Source: Piromyces finnis (lineage: Eukaryota; Neocallimastigomycota; Neocallimastigomycetes; Neocallimastigales; Neocallimastigaceae). Taken from it: 64,000 bases of DNA. Location: positions 186,001 to 250,000 of the forward strand of contig MCFH01000004.1 in assembly GCA_002104945.1 (NCBI GenBank), written 5' to 3'. Shown piece by piece: positions 1-14,692 of this stretch. Below the pieces are notes generated by a model. That model ran no database searches. It was given only the letters and a program-made list of their open reading frames with translations, and had not been told where the DNA came from. The position numbers were made by a program, and so were the translations under genes. Position 1 is the stretch's first letter. Each line of letters opens with the position of its first letter.

Positions 1-3000
1 GGTTGTTTTGATTTAGCATTGTTTCTTTATCCGAAATAAATGCGTTATTAGACGATGATAAATGTGAAAGCTGAATATCTTCATTTCTATTATTTTCTTC
101 CTTTTCATATTGGTTTTCTTCTTCATTAATAGGTGTATCAATAATTTCATTTTCTCTATTATATTTAATAGGTGTTAAATAGCATACATTTGAATTGTTT
201 GATCCCGGTAAAGGTGTTGGTGAAATTAAATGTTTTTGTTGAGAATATTCGATTTCCATTGAATCTCCATCAATAACAATAGGATCAATGAGAATACTTT
301 TTTTATCTTTTCTTATACTATTTTCATTATCAGATTCATCTTCACTGCTACTACTATCTAAGTTTATAATTCTTGGGTATTTAGTAGTAGGAGTGAGGGG
401 TATCGATCTCATAGTTTGAATAGCATTATTCAAAAAACTTGTATCCATTAATCCTGAATCATTTAATCTTTTGTTTGGTGAATAATCCTTATTATTAGTA
501 TTACTGACATGATATTCATCATTGTTGTTTGTAACTTCAATTTCATTTCGTACCTTTTCTGTCAAAACAATACCATATTTTTCTGTTTTATCTTCTTGGG
601 TTTTTTCTTCCATTTTTTCTTCTTTTGCTTCAACCTCTTCATCACTATTGATTTCGTTATTTTGAGTAAGGTGAATACTTTGATCTGATATCTCTATTGC
701 GCTATTGTTACTACAAAATGATAAATCTCTAATTTCTTTAAAGAGCCTCTCATTGTTATATGCATACTCTTGCTTCTTTTTATTTTCTTTTTTCCCAGTA
801 ACATTAATTACTAATGATTTATTAGATAATAAATTAATATTATTTTGTTCTTGATTCTTATACTCAATGTCACCACTAATTAATTTTCCATTTGTATTCT
901 TGGAATTCTCAAACTCTATAATCGGATTATTATTATTAATACTTTTATCCTTACTTTCACCGTTACATACTTTATCATTTTTATTATTGTTGTTACCTTC
1001 ATCTTCATCTTTGTTATTATCATTCATTTCATTTGGAGATATGATCATATTATGTTCTCGTTGGGTGATATTTTTATCACTACCATTATTACTATTATTA
1101 TTACTATTATTATCACTTTTAATATCACCATTATTATTATTAATATTAACTGAATTTGATGAAGCTGTTATTGGTTCCTCTATTGGTAAACATTTATTTG
1201 ATAAAGATTTACTTGGTATTAATGTTGAAATGGAAGGATCAAAACCAATACTTAATTTATCTTTAGATTCTAAACTTTGATGATTTTCTGGGTTTTCAAA
1301 TATATATGATATTGATGACTCTGATAATGGTGATATATCACTTTTATCACTTATAGTTTTATCCATTAATTTATAACTTGCGTTTTTACAATCATTATCA
1401 TTTTCAACTTCCATATTAAATAACTCAAAATCTGCTGATGTGGGACATATTTTTGGTTTATTAATAAACACTTCACTATTATGTTCAAATAATATACTAT
1501 TTGAGATTGATGCATCAGTTAAATCCATAATATTTTTAATATCATTATTAGCTATTAAATTTGATTTGTCAGAAGAATCCTTTACAACCTTAATATTATC
1601 AGCATTGATTGTATTATCATCTTTATTCAAAATTTCTTTATCCTTTTCATTTGAAAATCCTGAAGCTCTTGTTAAAGCAAAAGTATCTTCCATAAAGCCA
1701 ATAATATAACCACCAAAAGACATCTTGTTAATAATATGTTTTGTGTATGAGTGATCTTTAAGCTTTTTTAGATAATAAACTTTATAATAATGTTTGCCAT
1801 TTTCTAATAAATACATAATAGTAATTATAATAATATAAAATATAAAATATATATATGTGTACCTATGTAAGTAAATTAAAACTCATAAAAAATAAAATAA
1901 AAAAATTTTTTATCTAAATTTAGTTATCTATAAATTATATTATTACCATATTTTGTAAATGCTTGTTCTTTGTCATATACAGCTTCATCTTCATCATTAA
2001 GATAGAAATACTTAAAAGATGTTTGATTATCTATACTTTCTTTTCCTTTATCTTTTCCACTTTTTGAAAGAAATGGTTTAGTTACTGTTTTAAACATAAC
2101 AGATTCTTTGGAAGAAGTGGTTTTATTAACATTATTTGTTTTTTTAGTATTTAAATTAAAATAGCTATCAAGTGGCTTTGAGGAATTTAATTCTGAATGT
2201 GATTTTGTTTGAAAAAGTGGATTATGACGACTTAAATAATCCATAGATTTCCCGTTAGTTTTAACAAAAGAATATTTTTCATTGAATACATTTAAACGAC
2301 TATATTTAGAATTTGAATTTCCCCGAACTTCAAAATCATCATCATCGTTAATAAGATATCTTGTTGCAATAGGTAGTTTACTTTGGAAATAAATACCTTT
2401 TTTAGCAGTAGTAGTAGTAGAAGTAGAAGTAGAAGTGGAAGTAGAGTTTTTACTTGAATCTAAAACGAAGTTTGTATTTTTATTAAAAAGTTGTTTCAAG
2501 GATTGTCTTGTTTCACTAATTAAAAAATTACTTTTATTAATCAAATTTCGAGATAAGTCCTTTTCAGATTCTTTAAATAATAAATTACTTTCTTCAATTT
2601 TTTGATTTATTAATGACAAATTTTTTGCAATTTCATTTAATAAATATATTTGATTTAAATCAGTAACTTTTCCCACAAGATCTTTTGATGAACCAAGAAT
2701 TTTATTATCATTATTATTGTTGTTATTGTTGTTGCTGTTGTTGTTATTATTATCATTATTATCATTATCATTGTCACTTTCATTTTTTTTATTATTACTT
2801 TTATTATTGTTATCTTTAGATGCACTATTAATCAATGGATTTTCCTCTTTTTCTTCTTCTTCCTTTTCTTTTTCTTTGTTATTTATAGACTGAATTCGAT
2901 CAGGACTTACAATTTCACTTGTATTTGGTGGTGGACCAAGTTTTTCCATGGCGTCAACCAATCGTTTCGCTAATTCTACACCTTCATCAGTTAAATAATA

Positions 3001-4104
3001 TTTTGGGGGTGATCCTACCTTACCAACCAATTCACGTCGTGTTAATTCCGACATTGAACTCCATGCTGTAAAATGTGTTCCGTTTAAAGGAACAGTAAAT
3101 GAACTTGAACAATATTGTTGCCCATGTCTTATAATTTCAGCTTTAGTTAAAAATGGTTCTAACATTGATTCATTCATTGAACTATTTGATGTGCATTCAT
3201 AAAGAGATATTAAAATAGCATATGAACCTGATCGATAAGCTGGTACATATTCCTTTTTTTTCTTTACTATTATTTAATTAATTGGTACGAATGGTATATA
3301 GAAATTCAATTCAATAAATTATATATATATTAATATTAAATTAAAAAAAAATAAAAATTCAAAATTTAAAATTTTAAAATTATTTCCATATAAAGATATA
3401 CACTAAAATCACCTATGAATTTCATTAATTTTTTTTAATTTTTTCATTATAATATTAAATCTCATAATAAGATAAATAAGATTTTAACTATTTACCTTTT
3501 CTTTTGGGTTTATCTGTTGCATCTTTTTTAGTTTTTGATTTCTTTTCATTAGTAATATTAATTTCAGAATTTTCAACAATAATATGGCCTGTTTTTGTTT
3601 GATATTCCAATAACTGTCTTTTGAATTTTCCCAATATAAATGCACCAATACCTTTTAATTTACTTATATCTTCAATTGTTTTTACATCTTCTTCTTTACT
3701 CTTTTTTACTGAATCAAGTGCCTTTATATATATCCAATTAATGTATATTATCATATTATATATATTATTGTCAAACATTTTGCTTTTAAAATATTTTCCT
3801 TCCTAATATAATATATTAATAATTTTCTACTATTACCTTTGCATATGTAAAATATAATCGTGATAAACCATTACCAACTCTTTTCTTTTTTTCCAATTCT
3901 GACCATTCAGTTAACTGTTATACATTAATTATTTATTTAATAATAAAAAAAAAATTAATTTTAAAAATTAAATTAATTTATATATATCTATAAATATATA
4001 TTAAAATGTACCCAGATTTTTGCTAATGATAACAAAGTCGGTGGATTGGAAGATTCCATTAAAATTTCATTTTCCTTTTCTATAATATTCTCTGAGGTTA
4101 TCAT
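1..4104 (-). CDS. MUS81: MUS81, structure-specific endonuclease subunit (5' part; C-terminal nuclease lies beyond the left edge)
   Basis: Five exons read on the minus strand: 4104-4012, 3914-3837, 3721-3496, 3266-1947 and 1803 to below 1; all introns are GT-AG and the phases fit. About 1170 residues are visible. Seen: an N-terminal helix-hairpin-helix region ending in LKGIGAFI (residues 79-86), then a winged helix beginning YVPAYRSGSYAI (139-150) with AWSSM and KYYLTDEG, both typical of Mus81. A poly-Asn/Ser linker follows, then a motif-bearing stretch (FKYFYL, GGYIIGF), then about 550 more low-complexity residues. Known for the family: with Eme1/Mms4 it cuts branched DNA such as stalled forks and flaps in the nucleus. 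The ERCC4 nuclease motif ERK-DD is not in the window, so catalytic competence cannot be judged. The linker is much longer than in yeast or human Mus81 (about 550-630 aa whole). The next gene, INTS4, starts upstream on the same strand and ends 814 bp away. Confidence 0.9.
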
Positions 4105-4106
4105 TG

Positions 4107-4137
<31 letters not shown>

Positions 4138-4918
4138 CATAAGTCTATTATTTGAACTGTTAAATTTTAGTGTTGCTGTTGTTACTAGAGAAAAAAAAAA
4201 GTTTAAACTTTTGTCTTTTATTTTAAAATGTTATAATTTAACTTTTTAAATAATAATTCTTTAGTAATAAAATTGAAATTACATTTAAATAGCAATTATA
4301 TCATATCATATATAAATAATTTTTAATTCAACTCAATTGATTTTTAATAAAAAATAAAAATATGGTTAATATTCTTGATTTCTTATATATAATTAACTTT
4401 TAGGCTTTTTTTTATAGAATTGTTAATTATACTTTAAAAAATATATTATATATATTTAATACCATTATTATTATTTTATAAATAAAAAAAAAAAAAAAAG
4501 AAAAAAGAAAGAAAAAATACCAATATTTTGGTAATAAATAAGAAATTTTTAATATTTTCCGTTTTAAATTTCTTAAAAAAAAAAATAATAATTATAATAG
4601 TTTTAATTTTTAAATTGTAAAAAAGAAAAGCTTTACAAAAAAAAAATAAAAATAAAAATAAAAATTTTAAATGGTTATTTAACACTTTATTAAATTAATT
4701 TATCTCAAATTAATTAAATTGTATATTAACAATATACTTTATTATATATTTAAATCATTTTTTCAAATAAAATTTTCAAAAATTTTTATAAAACTTTATT
4801 ATTATTTAAATGATGATAAAAAATTAAAGTTTAGATAATTCCTTCTTTTATTATGTTGTTACAACAAAAATAAAAAAAAAAAAAAGGTAGTGCAAAAATA
4901 AGATATATAATAAATTTC
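4105..4918. other. Intergenic spacer, AT-rich
   Basis: This spacer lies between the end of INTS4 and the start of MUS81, both on the minus strand. It holds homopolymer runs (for example T at 4108-4130) and no coding-like stretch. The promoter of MUS81 should lie here, but I see no distinctive element. Confidence 0.6.
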
Positions 4919-7223
4919 TTATTTCATATTTTCTGGATATATAGAAAGAATTAATGGTACTTCAGTAAATCTAACCTTACATGAAGTATTATTTGTAATA
5001 TTTGCACTTGTAATTTCATTATAATTTAATAAATATTTATCAACCATTTCAAATTGAGGTTGGAATTCATAGGTAATATGAATTTCAATATTAGCAAAAT
5101 CTAAATAGAAAAAAAAAAACAGAGTATTAGTATTTTTAGTGTATAAAATGAATTTATATTTATCAATATTATTTTTGCATTTATCCTATTTAATAAATCT
5201 TTTATAGTTATAAACAAATCGTTCATACCTGACCAACCATTTTCTTCTAATACAATAAAAGAATTTAATTTATAACTGTAATGACCACAAGGAATAAAAT
5301 GATGAATTAATGGTTTATAAAAGTATTTGGCTTGATTTGGCATAATAACTTCAATTAAAATATTAGTAGGGTCAGTAATATTTATAATATTAGCATTAAT
5401 ATCAATACGATATGGCATTTCTGCTCCAAATTTAATATCTTTAGAATCTATTGTAGAAGCTATAGTAACTTTAGTTTTTTTTATATTATTGGTAATATCA
5501 AATGAGGGTAAAATATAAGATGCTATTGTTTTCTATAAAATTTTAAAAATATATATATTGTTAAAGATACTAATAGTAAGAAATGATTATTTATTAATTA
5601 AAATATATTTTATATAATAAACGTACCTCGACTGCTATCAAGAAAGAAATAATATCAATAAACTTATTCTTAATTAAATCATTAATAAGTGTTTCAATAT
5701 TAAATATTTTGATTTCCAATATATCATAATTATTTGTTTTTAACAAACTATTTTTATTTATATTAAAAAAATAAATGAGAAAAAAAAAAAAAAAGATTAA
5801 TAATATTAATAATAGACTATTATATATATATATTTATATATATTATAATTATTGCATACACTCTTAGCTTTTGTATTCTTTCAACGAATAGGTTTGCCAT
5901 ATTTGAAATTTCATTAGTGATTTTTCTTCAATATATATATATATATAATTAAAAAAAATAAATAAATAAAATTATAATCATTTTTATTTATATTATATTA
6001 ATAATTTTAATTTTTTTTTTTTTTTTTTTTAAATTCTATAAATACCCATTGGATGATTTCAAATACTGAGACATTAATAATAAATGAGAAAGTACTCTAA
6101 ATGCTTCTAATTGTGGATATAAGCAGGATTGAACACCTAAAAAAATATATTGCATTTGATAGGTTAATTGCATTAAAGTAGCTGCATACTCAATATTAGA
6201 TGCTTGCGTTTTATAACTTTTTAAAGCCTATATTTTTAGAACAAATTAAATATCATAATTATACATATTATTATATCCTTATCAGCCTTTTTATTTTATA
6301 TTGAAATTTTTAAATGAATATTTAAATTTATACCTGTATGACAATTTTACAACAAGATAAATAAAGAGAAACTAATTCTACTTTTTCACTTAAAGATGCT
6401 TTTGTATTTTTAATATAAGCTAATTTATTTTTAGAATCCGTAATAATATCAATTGCATGTTGATACTTTCCATTATCAACATGATTCTTAATGGATTGAC
6501 TAGATAAAATAACATCATTCATTAAATCATCAATCAATTGAGTACCTATGAAAATATAAAAGATAATATATAGTATTATTATAAAAAATATTAATATAAA
6601 ATATTTATTCATTTATTCGTTTTAAATATATATATGTATATATTCAAATATTTTATTTCTATATTATATGAATGTTAAAATAGTTTATATTACTTATATT
6701 GTCCTTAATTGTTGATGAAGTATATATATTATCTGGATACACTGCTTTTGGTATCTAGAATTATAAATAATATTTTTTTTTAAAAATATTAAATTTCAAT
6801 ATAAACTATAAGCCATCTATCTATTATTACTATTATATTTATTAATTTAGAGCATATTAATATAAAAAAATTACATTAAGAATTGGGAAACAATCTGGAT
6901 AAACATCTCTTAAATAATAATATTGCTTAAAGGTATACTCTGGTAATTGATAAAATATCTTTGATTTTATAGAAGCCGCATTATAAATTAAAATAATATG
7001 GCCAATATCTATAAAATACATAAAATAATAATATAAATTAATTATAAATAGTATTATTATTTTAATTTATATTATTTATAAATTAAATATAATAAGTAAA
7101 AGAAATATTAATATAATGAAAATTACGTATTGGATCATCTGAAACTTGCTCTTGTGGTAAAAATGGTTTTTCTAACTTTAAAAACATTGGAATTAAATTT
7201 TCTTATAGAATGAATAGTTAAAA

Positions 7224-7260
<37 letters not shown>

Positions 7261-7539
7261 TAATAATTCATAAATTTATTTATTTATTTAAATATATTAA
7301 ATATATAAATATTGGCAAATACCTATATAATTTGGATGTTTCAAACCAATATGTTTAAAGCAGCTATAGACAGATTTCTGATCTTCTTTATATTTAGTTA
7401 AATCGTTCATTAAAGCTTTAATTAATATTTTTACACAATCCGTATTTGCCATATATAATGCACTATAGAAAGGATAATAAAAGAAATAAAAATATTTTAT
7501 AGAATTTATAATTACTAAAATAAAAAAAAAAAAATATAC

Positions 7540-7570
<31 letters not shown>

Positions 7571-8157
7571 ATTTCTTACCTTAACATTTTATGCGCAGCA
7601 AAACGAGATATGCTGCTAGCATCTTGTAATGAACTTAAAACATTTTGAAGTTGATCTTGATTTAAATGAATGGCATGTTTTAAGGCAATTTTATGAAGAG
7701 TATGAATTGCTTGAAGACGAATTTCAAAAATTTCATCATTAAACATGTCTAACAATTATATATAAAATGTATATATTACTATTGTTATTCCATTATTTAA
7801 TTTATATTCTTGTTTGTTTATATATATATATATATTTAAAATAATATTATAATTACCAACTATGAATACAATAGCTTTCTGAGCAAATAGATGAGATTGT
7901 AATGACTGTTCACCAACAGAATCTGTATCATGATAAAATTAAATATTTGTTTTTAGTATTTAATGGTAATAAAGATTAATAATAAAACATTGTTTTAAAT
8001 ATTACCTAATGCAGCATTTCGAACTTCGCGGTATTCATCTTCTAATCCATGTACAAAAGCACCACAAGCACTAGCATCAGAAAGATAGATTTTTTCATTT
8101 TCCAAAAGTAAATCACCAGACGGAAGTTTTGTTTTCTTATTTAATTAAATATAGAAA

Positions 8158-8191
<34 letters not shown>

Positions 8192-10467
8192 ATATAAAAA
8201 ACATTATTAAATATTAATGTAAATAAATAATAGGTATAAGTAACATAGAAAAAATTAGATTATTTTACAAATCATACTAAAATTTTACCTTGGATGATCT
8301 GAAATTATTATTTCTCGAACTACTACTATTTTGATCCTGTTTCTTATATTTAAAATTACTTAAAATTTTTTTGTTTAGTGCTTGGAAAAGATAATTACTA
8401 TGAACATTTTTAAATGAGCCCAATATAGCACATGTCTATTAATAATAAAAATGTAATATAATGTAATATAAATAATAAATAATATTAATTATTAATAATA
8501 CATATACATCTAGAATATATATATATCAATTATTATAAAATCATATTTTTATATTTACTTTAGTTCTAACGGTTACAGAAGAATCATTAATCATATTACA
8601 AATCTTTATAAAAGCATCATTTACTAATAATCCATGATAGTTATAATATTCGGGAATAATTTTATAATCACTATTTTGTAATACTAAAAGCCTTTTTTTT
8701 TCAAAATAATAATAATAGCATGATAGTGATGAAATTTAATAGATAATAGATATTGGATTTATATTTGTTATTGATTATTTATAACAAAATTATAAATAAT
8801 ATATATATATATATATTTAATCATGACTTATTTATTTAGTCTTACCATATTGCATTCATCGCAGCAATTCTAACATCTTCATTGGTATCTTTTAATAATT
8901 TTTTTAATTGGCGATATAATGTAATATGAAGTTGAATATTGTTAGAGTGTAAATGGGTTAAAGTTAAAATAGCTGCTTTTCTAACATGTTCATCCTCATC
9001 TACCAAGAAATATTCAATAACTTTTTGCATATTTCTAATTGAGAAATGATTTTTTAAAAAAAATTTCTTTTCGTCATAAAGGCTACTATTTCTTTTCGTA
9101 TTATTGTCATTCGTGATATCACCACTTTCTGATTTTTTCATAAAAGTATTACTACTTCCCGATTTTGTATCTCTTTTAATTTTGTAATCAGAAAGTGAAT
9201 TAAGAGATGAGGTTGATGAGGAAGGTGATATTCTATCGCGATTTAAACCAGAATCAATTACTTGTGTATCCTCTTTTTGACTTTGAACAATATTATAAAT
9301 ATCTTTTAATAACATAAAATGACCTATTAATTGAATACAATAAGATGTAATATGTTTATTGCATAATTCAGCATGATATAAAATAGTAATTAAAAATTTA
9401 AATTGAATTGGTGTTGCAACATTTTCTAAACAATATCTTTTAACCTTTTTAATTATTCATCATATGTATGTTATTTTAATTTTTAATAATATAAAAGAAT
9501 ATGTTATTTCCAGAAATTTATAAAATAAATATTATGTATAATATAAAAAGTATAATATATAATATATAATATAGATAATTAATGACGACTTGTTTTCAAA
9601 ATACATACCTTCATAATATTTAATAAAGTATGGTATATTTTTCTTATTAAAATTTCATCATCATCATTTTTAAATAACACCTTCATATATAAAAGAGAAT
9701 TGAAATAGTAATAGTTAATTTTTACATTCAGATTCCAATTTTTAATTTGAATTACTATTTTTTGTTTTTACAAATTATATAAAATGAATTACATACAACA
9801 ATAATTGTTGAAAATATTGAATAGGCATTAATATATACTTCTTGTGACAATTTCTCAAGCAATTCAATTTGGTAAATCTTTTTTTTTTTTTTTAATTTTA
9901 TAGAAATTATATTCATTCCAATTATTTTAAATAGAATAATAAATAAATAAAGAATATTGGCATTGCTTCTTTTTAAATATTTCTTTAAAATATGTATTAT
10001 AAAAGAATTTTACCTTTATTTGATTATTTAATTCTTCTAAAACATATATTGAAACATCTTCAGCTAATGTGATTTTTTCATCTTTGGATAAATTAGAATA
10101 TTCTCGAACTAAATTCCAATAAGCCTTTTAACAAAGAAATAAATGTGAAAATAATATTTCATGATAATAAAAAAATAAATGAATTATATATTATTTATGA
10201 AATGAAAATTAATTGAATTAAAAAAATAAGTCTTCTTTTTTTATAAATATTTTATGTATTCATTTGAAGAGCTATGATTTATTTTTTATTAAATTTATTA
10301 ATAATATTAATATCTATATATTTTTTTTTATTGCTTACTGTTTTTCTTAATTCTAAATTATCATTTTTATAGTTATCAAATGCATTACTAATCAAATTAT
10401 CTAATGTTTTGGTACTATTTAAATTCATGGAAAATCCAGATAAACTTTGAGTAGGTGTAAATCCCAT
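4919..10467 (-). CDS. INTS4: Integrator complex subunit 4 (INTS4), HEAT-repeat scaffold, 20 exons
   Basis: Exons on the minus strand: 10467-10339, 10124-10014, 9877-9797, 9680-9609, 9444-8846, 8691-8559, 8435-8289, 8135-8006, 7922-7857, 7748-7580, 7462-7323, 7201-7127, 7008-6875, 6754-6694, 6545-6334, 6227-6046, 5925-5860, 5747-5627, 5532-5229, 5100-4919. All junctions are GT-AG and the frame stays open for 1037 residues, close to animal INTS4 (about 960). Motifs seen: LVDEDEHVRKAAILTL, ACGAFVHGLEDE, VDMFNDEIFEIRLQAIHT, and a C-terminal beta-rich part containing FIPCGHY. The first three align residue for residue with the INTS4 HEAT region. Known: INTS4 scaffolds the INTS9-INTS11 endonuclease module that cleaves snRNA 3' ends and attenuates promoter-proximal transcription. 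Odd: exon 5 carries a Ser-rich insert of about 60 residues. Ascomycetes and basidiomycetes are generally reported to lack Integrator, so its presence fits an early-diverging fungus. Confidence 0.92.
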
Positions 10468-13400
10468 TATTGTAATTGAATTATATTACAGTTAAAATAA
10501 TTTAAAACTGACAAAAAAAAAACTTTAAAATATGGCCAATATATATAATAAAATATAAAAAATAAAAATAAAAATAAATTAAAAATCAAAGTTTTGACAA
10601 ATTTTAATTATAATTTTGTAAATTTCACAATTTTAAAATAAAATGAAATTTATTCCAATAATTTAAAACATATATTCTTTTTATTCGTCTTTTTTGTTTT
10701 TGTTTTCATTGTATATTTATAAAATAGAGAAATATATACTATTTTAAAAATATAGAAACTAGTAATAAATTTACTCTTTAAAAAAAAGTTTTGGAAAAAA
10801 TTAATTAATTTGGTATATTTATGAAATTTGATTCCAATTCTAAAATCTCAATTCATTATTTTTTTTTAACTTTAATTCATTTTGTTATTATATAAAAAAA
10901 AATGAGTTACTTTAGCTATTTTCTTTCCTTTTCTTTATTAAAAATTATATATATCTTTCATTAACATTAAACATAAATGTATTTCTTCTTATTAATGAAT
11001 TTTTGATATATATCCTAATGATGAAAAATAATTCTCAAAAGGTTATTATTAAAATTTAATTATATTAATATTTAAAATTTTAATTAATTTTTTAATAAAA
11101 TTTTTTGTTAAATTTCATGGATAAATTTCATGGATCACCTAAATATTTTATTATAAATAAAAACTAAATAAAAATGCATATATTTTTTAATTCTTTATCA
11201 TACTTTGTAGTTAACTTTTTTAATATTAAATTCTATTATTTATGTCATTTGTCTATTTTATATAAATCTAGAATAAGATTAGAATAATATAAAAAAAATT
11301 TTCAATGTTGCAAAAAAAAAAATACATCTTTATAAAGGTACTCACACCATAATGATTATCTTCATCTTTTCCTAAATTTGTCCATAATATACTCATTACA
11401 AATTAATAATATTTATATATTATTTAAGAAAAACTAATATATACAATAAAGATTATAATATTTATGATAAAAATTATATTTATATTCTCAATCCCTATCC
11501 TTTAAAAAATATATCTATCTCTATTAATCAGAAATTTTATTTTCAAAAATTTTGAACATTTAATTAACTAGCATTAACCAATAAATTTTCAATTAAAATT
11601 TTATATCCACAACTTCAAATTTAAAAATTTAAAAATCAATAAAAAAAAAACACTTATTATTACACAGTTAGTAAAGATTTTTTTTTTATGTTTAGTTTGT
11701 TCAATTTTTAAGTTCAATTTTATTATGGGCTGTTTGGATATTCATAAGATTGTTCTCCACTTTACTAATTGAAAAAATGTTTATTTTTCCTTAGTTAATG
11801 GAGAATTTTTGGAATTAAGATATGTATTCCAATATAAGAAATACATATATCCAATTATCTTGATAATTCTGCTATTTCTTAGTAACTATCATTTTTTAAT
11901 GTTGCTATAAAATTAAATTTCAAAGTTCCATTCTTTTAAATTCTATTATTAAAAAAAGGATACAACAATAATGATTAGTATAATTGGTAACATAAAAAAG
12001 GTCAATAAAAACATATATTAATATAAACTGAATTTTTAAATTATAAAACGTACTATTTTCATTATAAGCGAATGACAATATTTTTCATAAAAGGTTAACC
12101 TACAAGTTTCAAATTCTATTGGCTTTTTTTTTCCTTTTGTTTGCATTTTGCTCGGTCTTTTTCCTTTTCTTCTGTCCTTTTTCTACATAGGCGATAGTTA
12201 AATTTTACTTCAAAAGTAAATAAAAAAGTTCCAAAAATTTATTTACTTTTTTTTCAGATTTCTTTTTTCTTATGAATCCTTATTAAATGATTCTTTTATC
12301 CAAACTACAGATTAAAATAAAAAAATTGTAGTCTTTTTTTATCCTTTTATACTTTTTTTTTTTTTTTTTCAATTTCAATACAAATTACAATAATCAATAT
12401 TTAATAAAAAAAACTTTTTTTTTGATACATGATCCTAACTTTATTTAATATAATTTTTTAAATTTTTTTTTAATCAATAAATAAATTCCAATAAAATGAT
12501 TGTATTCATTATAAAAAAAAAAAAAAAGTTTAGACATTTTTTATATATCTATTTATTTTGAATATATGTTTTTTAATTGAATTACTTTCTTTCTTCTATA
12601 TATATAAATATAATGAAAATAAATTTTGCTTATAAAACTTCCTTTTTTGTATTATTACTGTACTCTTATTAATTAAAGAATTACATTTTGGCAATTTCAT
12701 TTACATAAAAACTTAAATTTTCTATAACACAAACATTATCGTGAATAGAAAAAATGTTTATGGAAAACGATATTATTATTTATTATAGTATTACACACTA
12801 GTATAATAATTAAATAGTAATAATAAATATAATGAATAGTATAAATAATAAATGAATGCATTATAATTATTCAATTGAATAATATATAATATATGGACTA
12901 TCCATCGAACTATAAAACAATAACTTTTTTTTTTTTTTGTTATTCTAATTTTAATTCATATATTAATAAAACCAAAAATATATACCAAATTTATTAGATC
13001 TATTAGATTTCAATATATTTAAATATAATACACTAATAAAACATTATATAATTATAAAACATAAAAAAATTATTTTCTGTATACTTTTTTTTTCTCTCTC
13101 AATTTTATCAAAAAAAATAAGCCATTCATTTGATTTTGATTTGATACTGAACTACTTTTATCATAATGAATGCATATTATGTATTATGACTAATATTCTA
13201 TTTATATTTTAAAATAACAAAGAGAGATATAAATTAGAAACTAGTGATTGAAACACAGTAACAAAATGTTAGTCATAAAAAATAGACATTGGCTTTAGCC
13301 AGGATCAAAATAAAATTTTGTTAATATACTTCAATAAACTAATATTTGATTGAAGCTTTGTAATTAACTTGGTATATTATAAATATATTTTAATTTACTA

Positions 13401-14692
13401 TAATTTTTAGAAAAAATTTGAAATATAGATTAGAAATGGAAAAGTTGAAAGACTAAGAGCATTGAATTTTGTATTTTGTTTATACCTTTTAAAAAGATTT
13501 TTTTGGTGTTGCTTTTTTTTTTAAATAAAAAGTAATTAATGAAATAAATAAAGCAAATCATAAATGCTAAACAACTTTTTTTTTTTCTTCTTATCTTAAT
13601 AAAAGTTATTAATGTAAAAATGTAACACTTGATAAAAATTATAAAACAAATACAAATACAGAATTGAATTTTTAATAAATAAATAAAAAGGCTAATCAAC
13701 CTTAAAATGTTAAATTTAAATATAAAATAATAAAAAAAGAATAATAATAATTTTGTTTTACTTTGATTTTTATTTTAAATATTATATAACAAAATATTAA
13801 ATAATATTAGGCAATGTCTTTAAAAGTAATTCACTTTAACATCCTTTTTTACATTTTCTTTTTTTTTCATAAATTTCACTTTACCAAGTACAAAAAAATT
13901 AAATTTTTCTTTTTATATATATAATTTGTTTTAGAATCCAAACCTTAAAATTTTTTTAAAAACTTTTTTTTTTCTGTGTAAATGAAAAAAATGTAAACCA
14001 AAAACTTTTGCTTTGACACTAAAAAGTGTTTGGTTGTTGCTGTTGTTGTTGTTGTTTAACTATATTAAAATCTAAAAAAAAAAAAAAAAAAGAATTTAAA
14101 AAAAAAAAGAATTTTTAGGTAGAATCATAGCCCAATAAAAAAAAAAGTTACTTCTTTATTTATATATTCCACTAAAAAAAAAATTAATTTATTGGGGGAA
14201 AATAATAATAATAATAATAATCAAATAAAATTGTCAATTTTATAAATTTTTAATCGTTATGCACTTTTCATTATTTTATTCTTATTAAATAGTATTATTA
14301 CAAAATTATTTTTATTTCTATTTATCTTCTAACAATATCTTTTTATTTTTACTTTTACTTTCTTTAATTATTTTTTTACTTTTCTCTTTACCTTTTTTTT
14401 TTTGTTTTACTTTTTTTTCTTTTAATATAAAAATTATTTTGGGGAAAATTTTAATATAAAATATAATAAATTTAATTTAGAAATAATATTTTTTAAATTT
14501 TATTGTAATATATTGTAATATATGATTATTTATATTGATTTATTTAATAATGCAGTAAAATTTTTGTTGTGGTTTTTTTTATTAATTAAAAAAAATAGAT
14601 GGGTTAGGGTTAAAGTAAAAAATAGTTTAATTTTTATTTAATAAAAAGCTATTTATTATATAAAAAAAAAAAGAAATTTTTCTTCATATTTT
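10468..14692. other. Non-coding AT-rich desert, left part
   Basis: No sustained coding signal on either strand; stops are frequent and base composition is nearly all A/T with homopolymers. The INTS4 promoter and 5' leader should lie in the first few hundred bases. The only coding-like scrap is a short ATG-started stretch on the minus strand at about 11398-11348, listed under findings. Confidence 0.6.

Noticed and set aside
867-1709. Plus-strand Leu/Ser-rich frames
   Set aside because: They mirror the Asn/Ser/Asp-rich coding strand of MUS81, which continues in frame from its winged-helix exon.
14601-14612. GGGTTAGGGTTA resembling telomere repeats
   Set aside because: Only two units; too short to support an interstitial telomere in a window this size.
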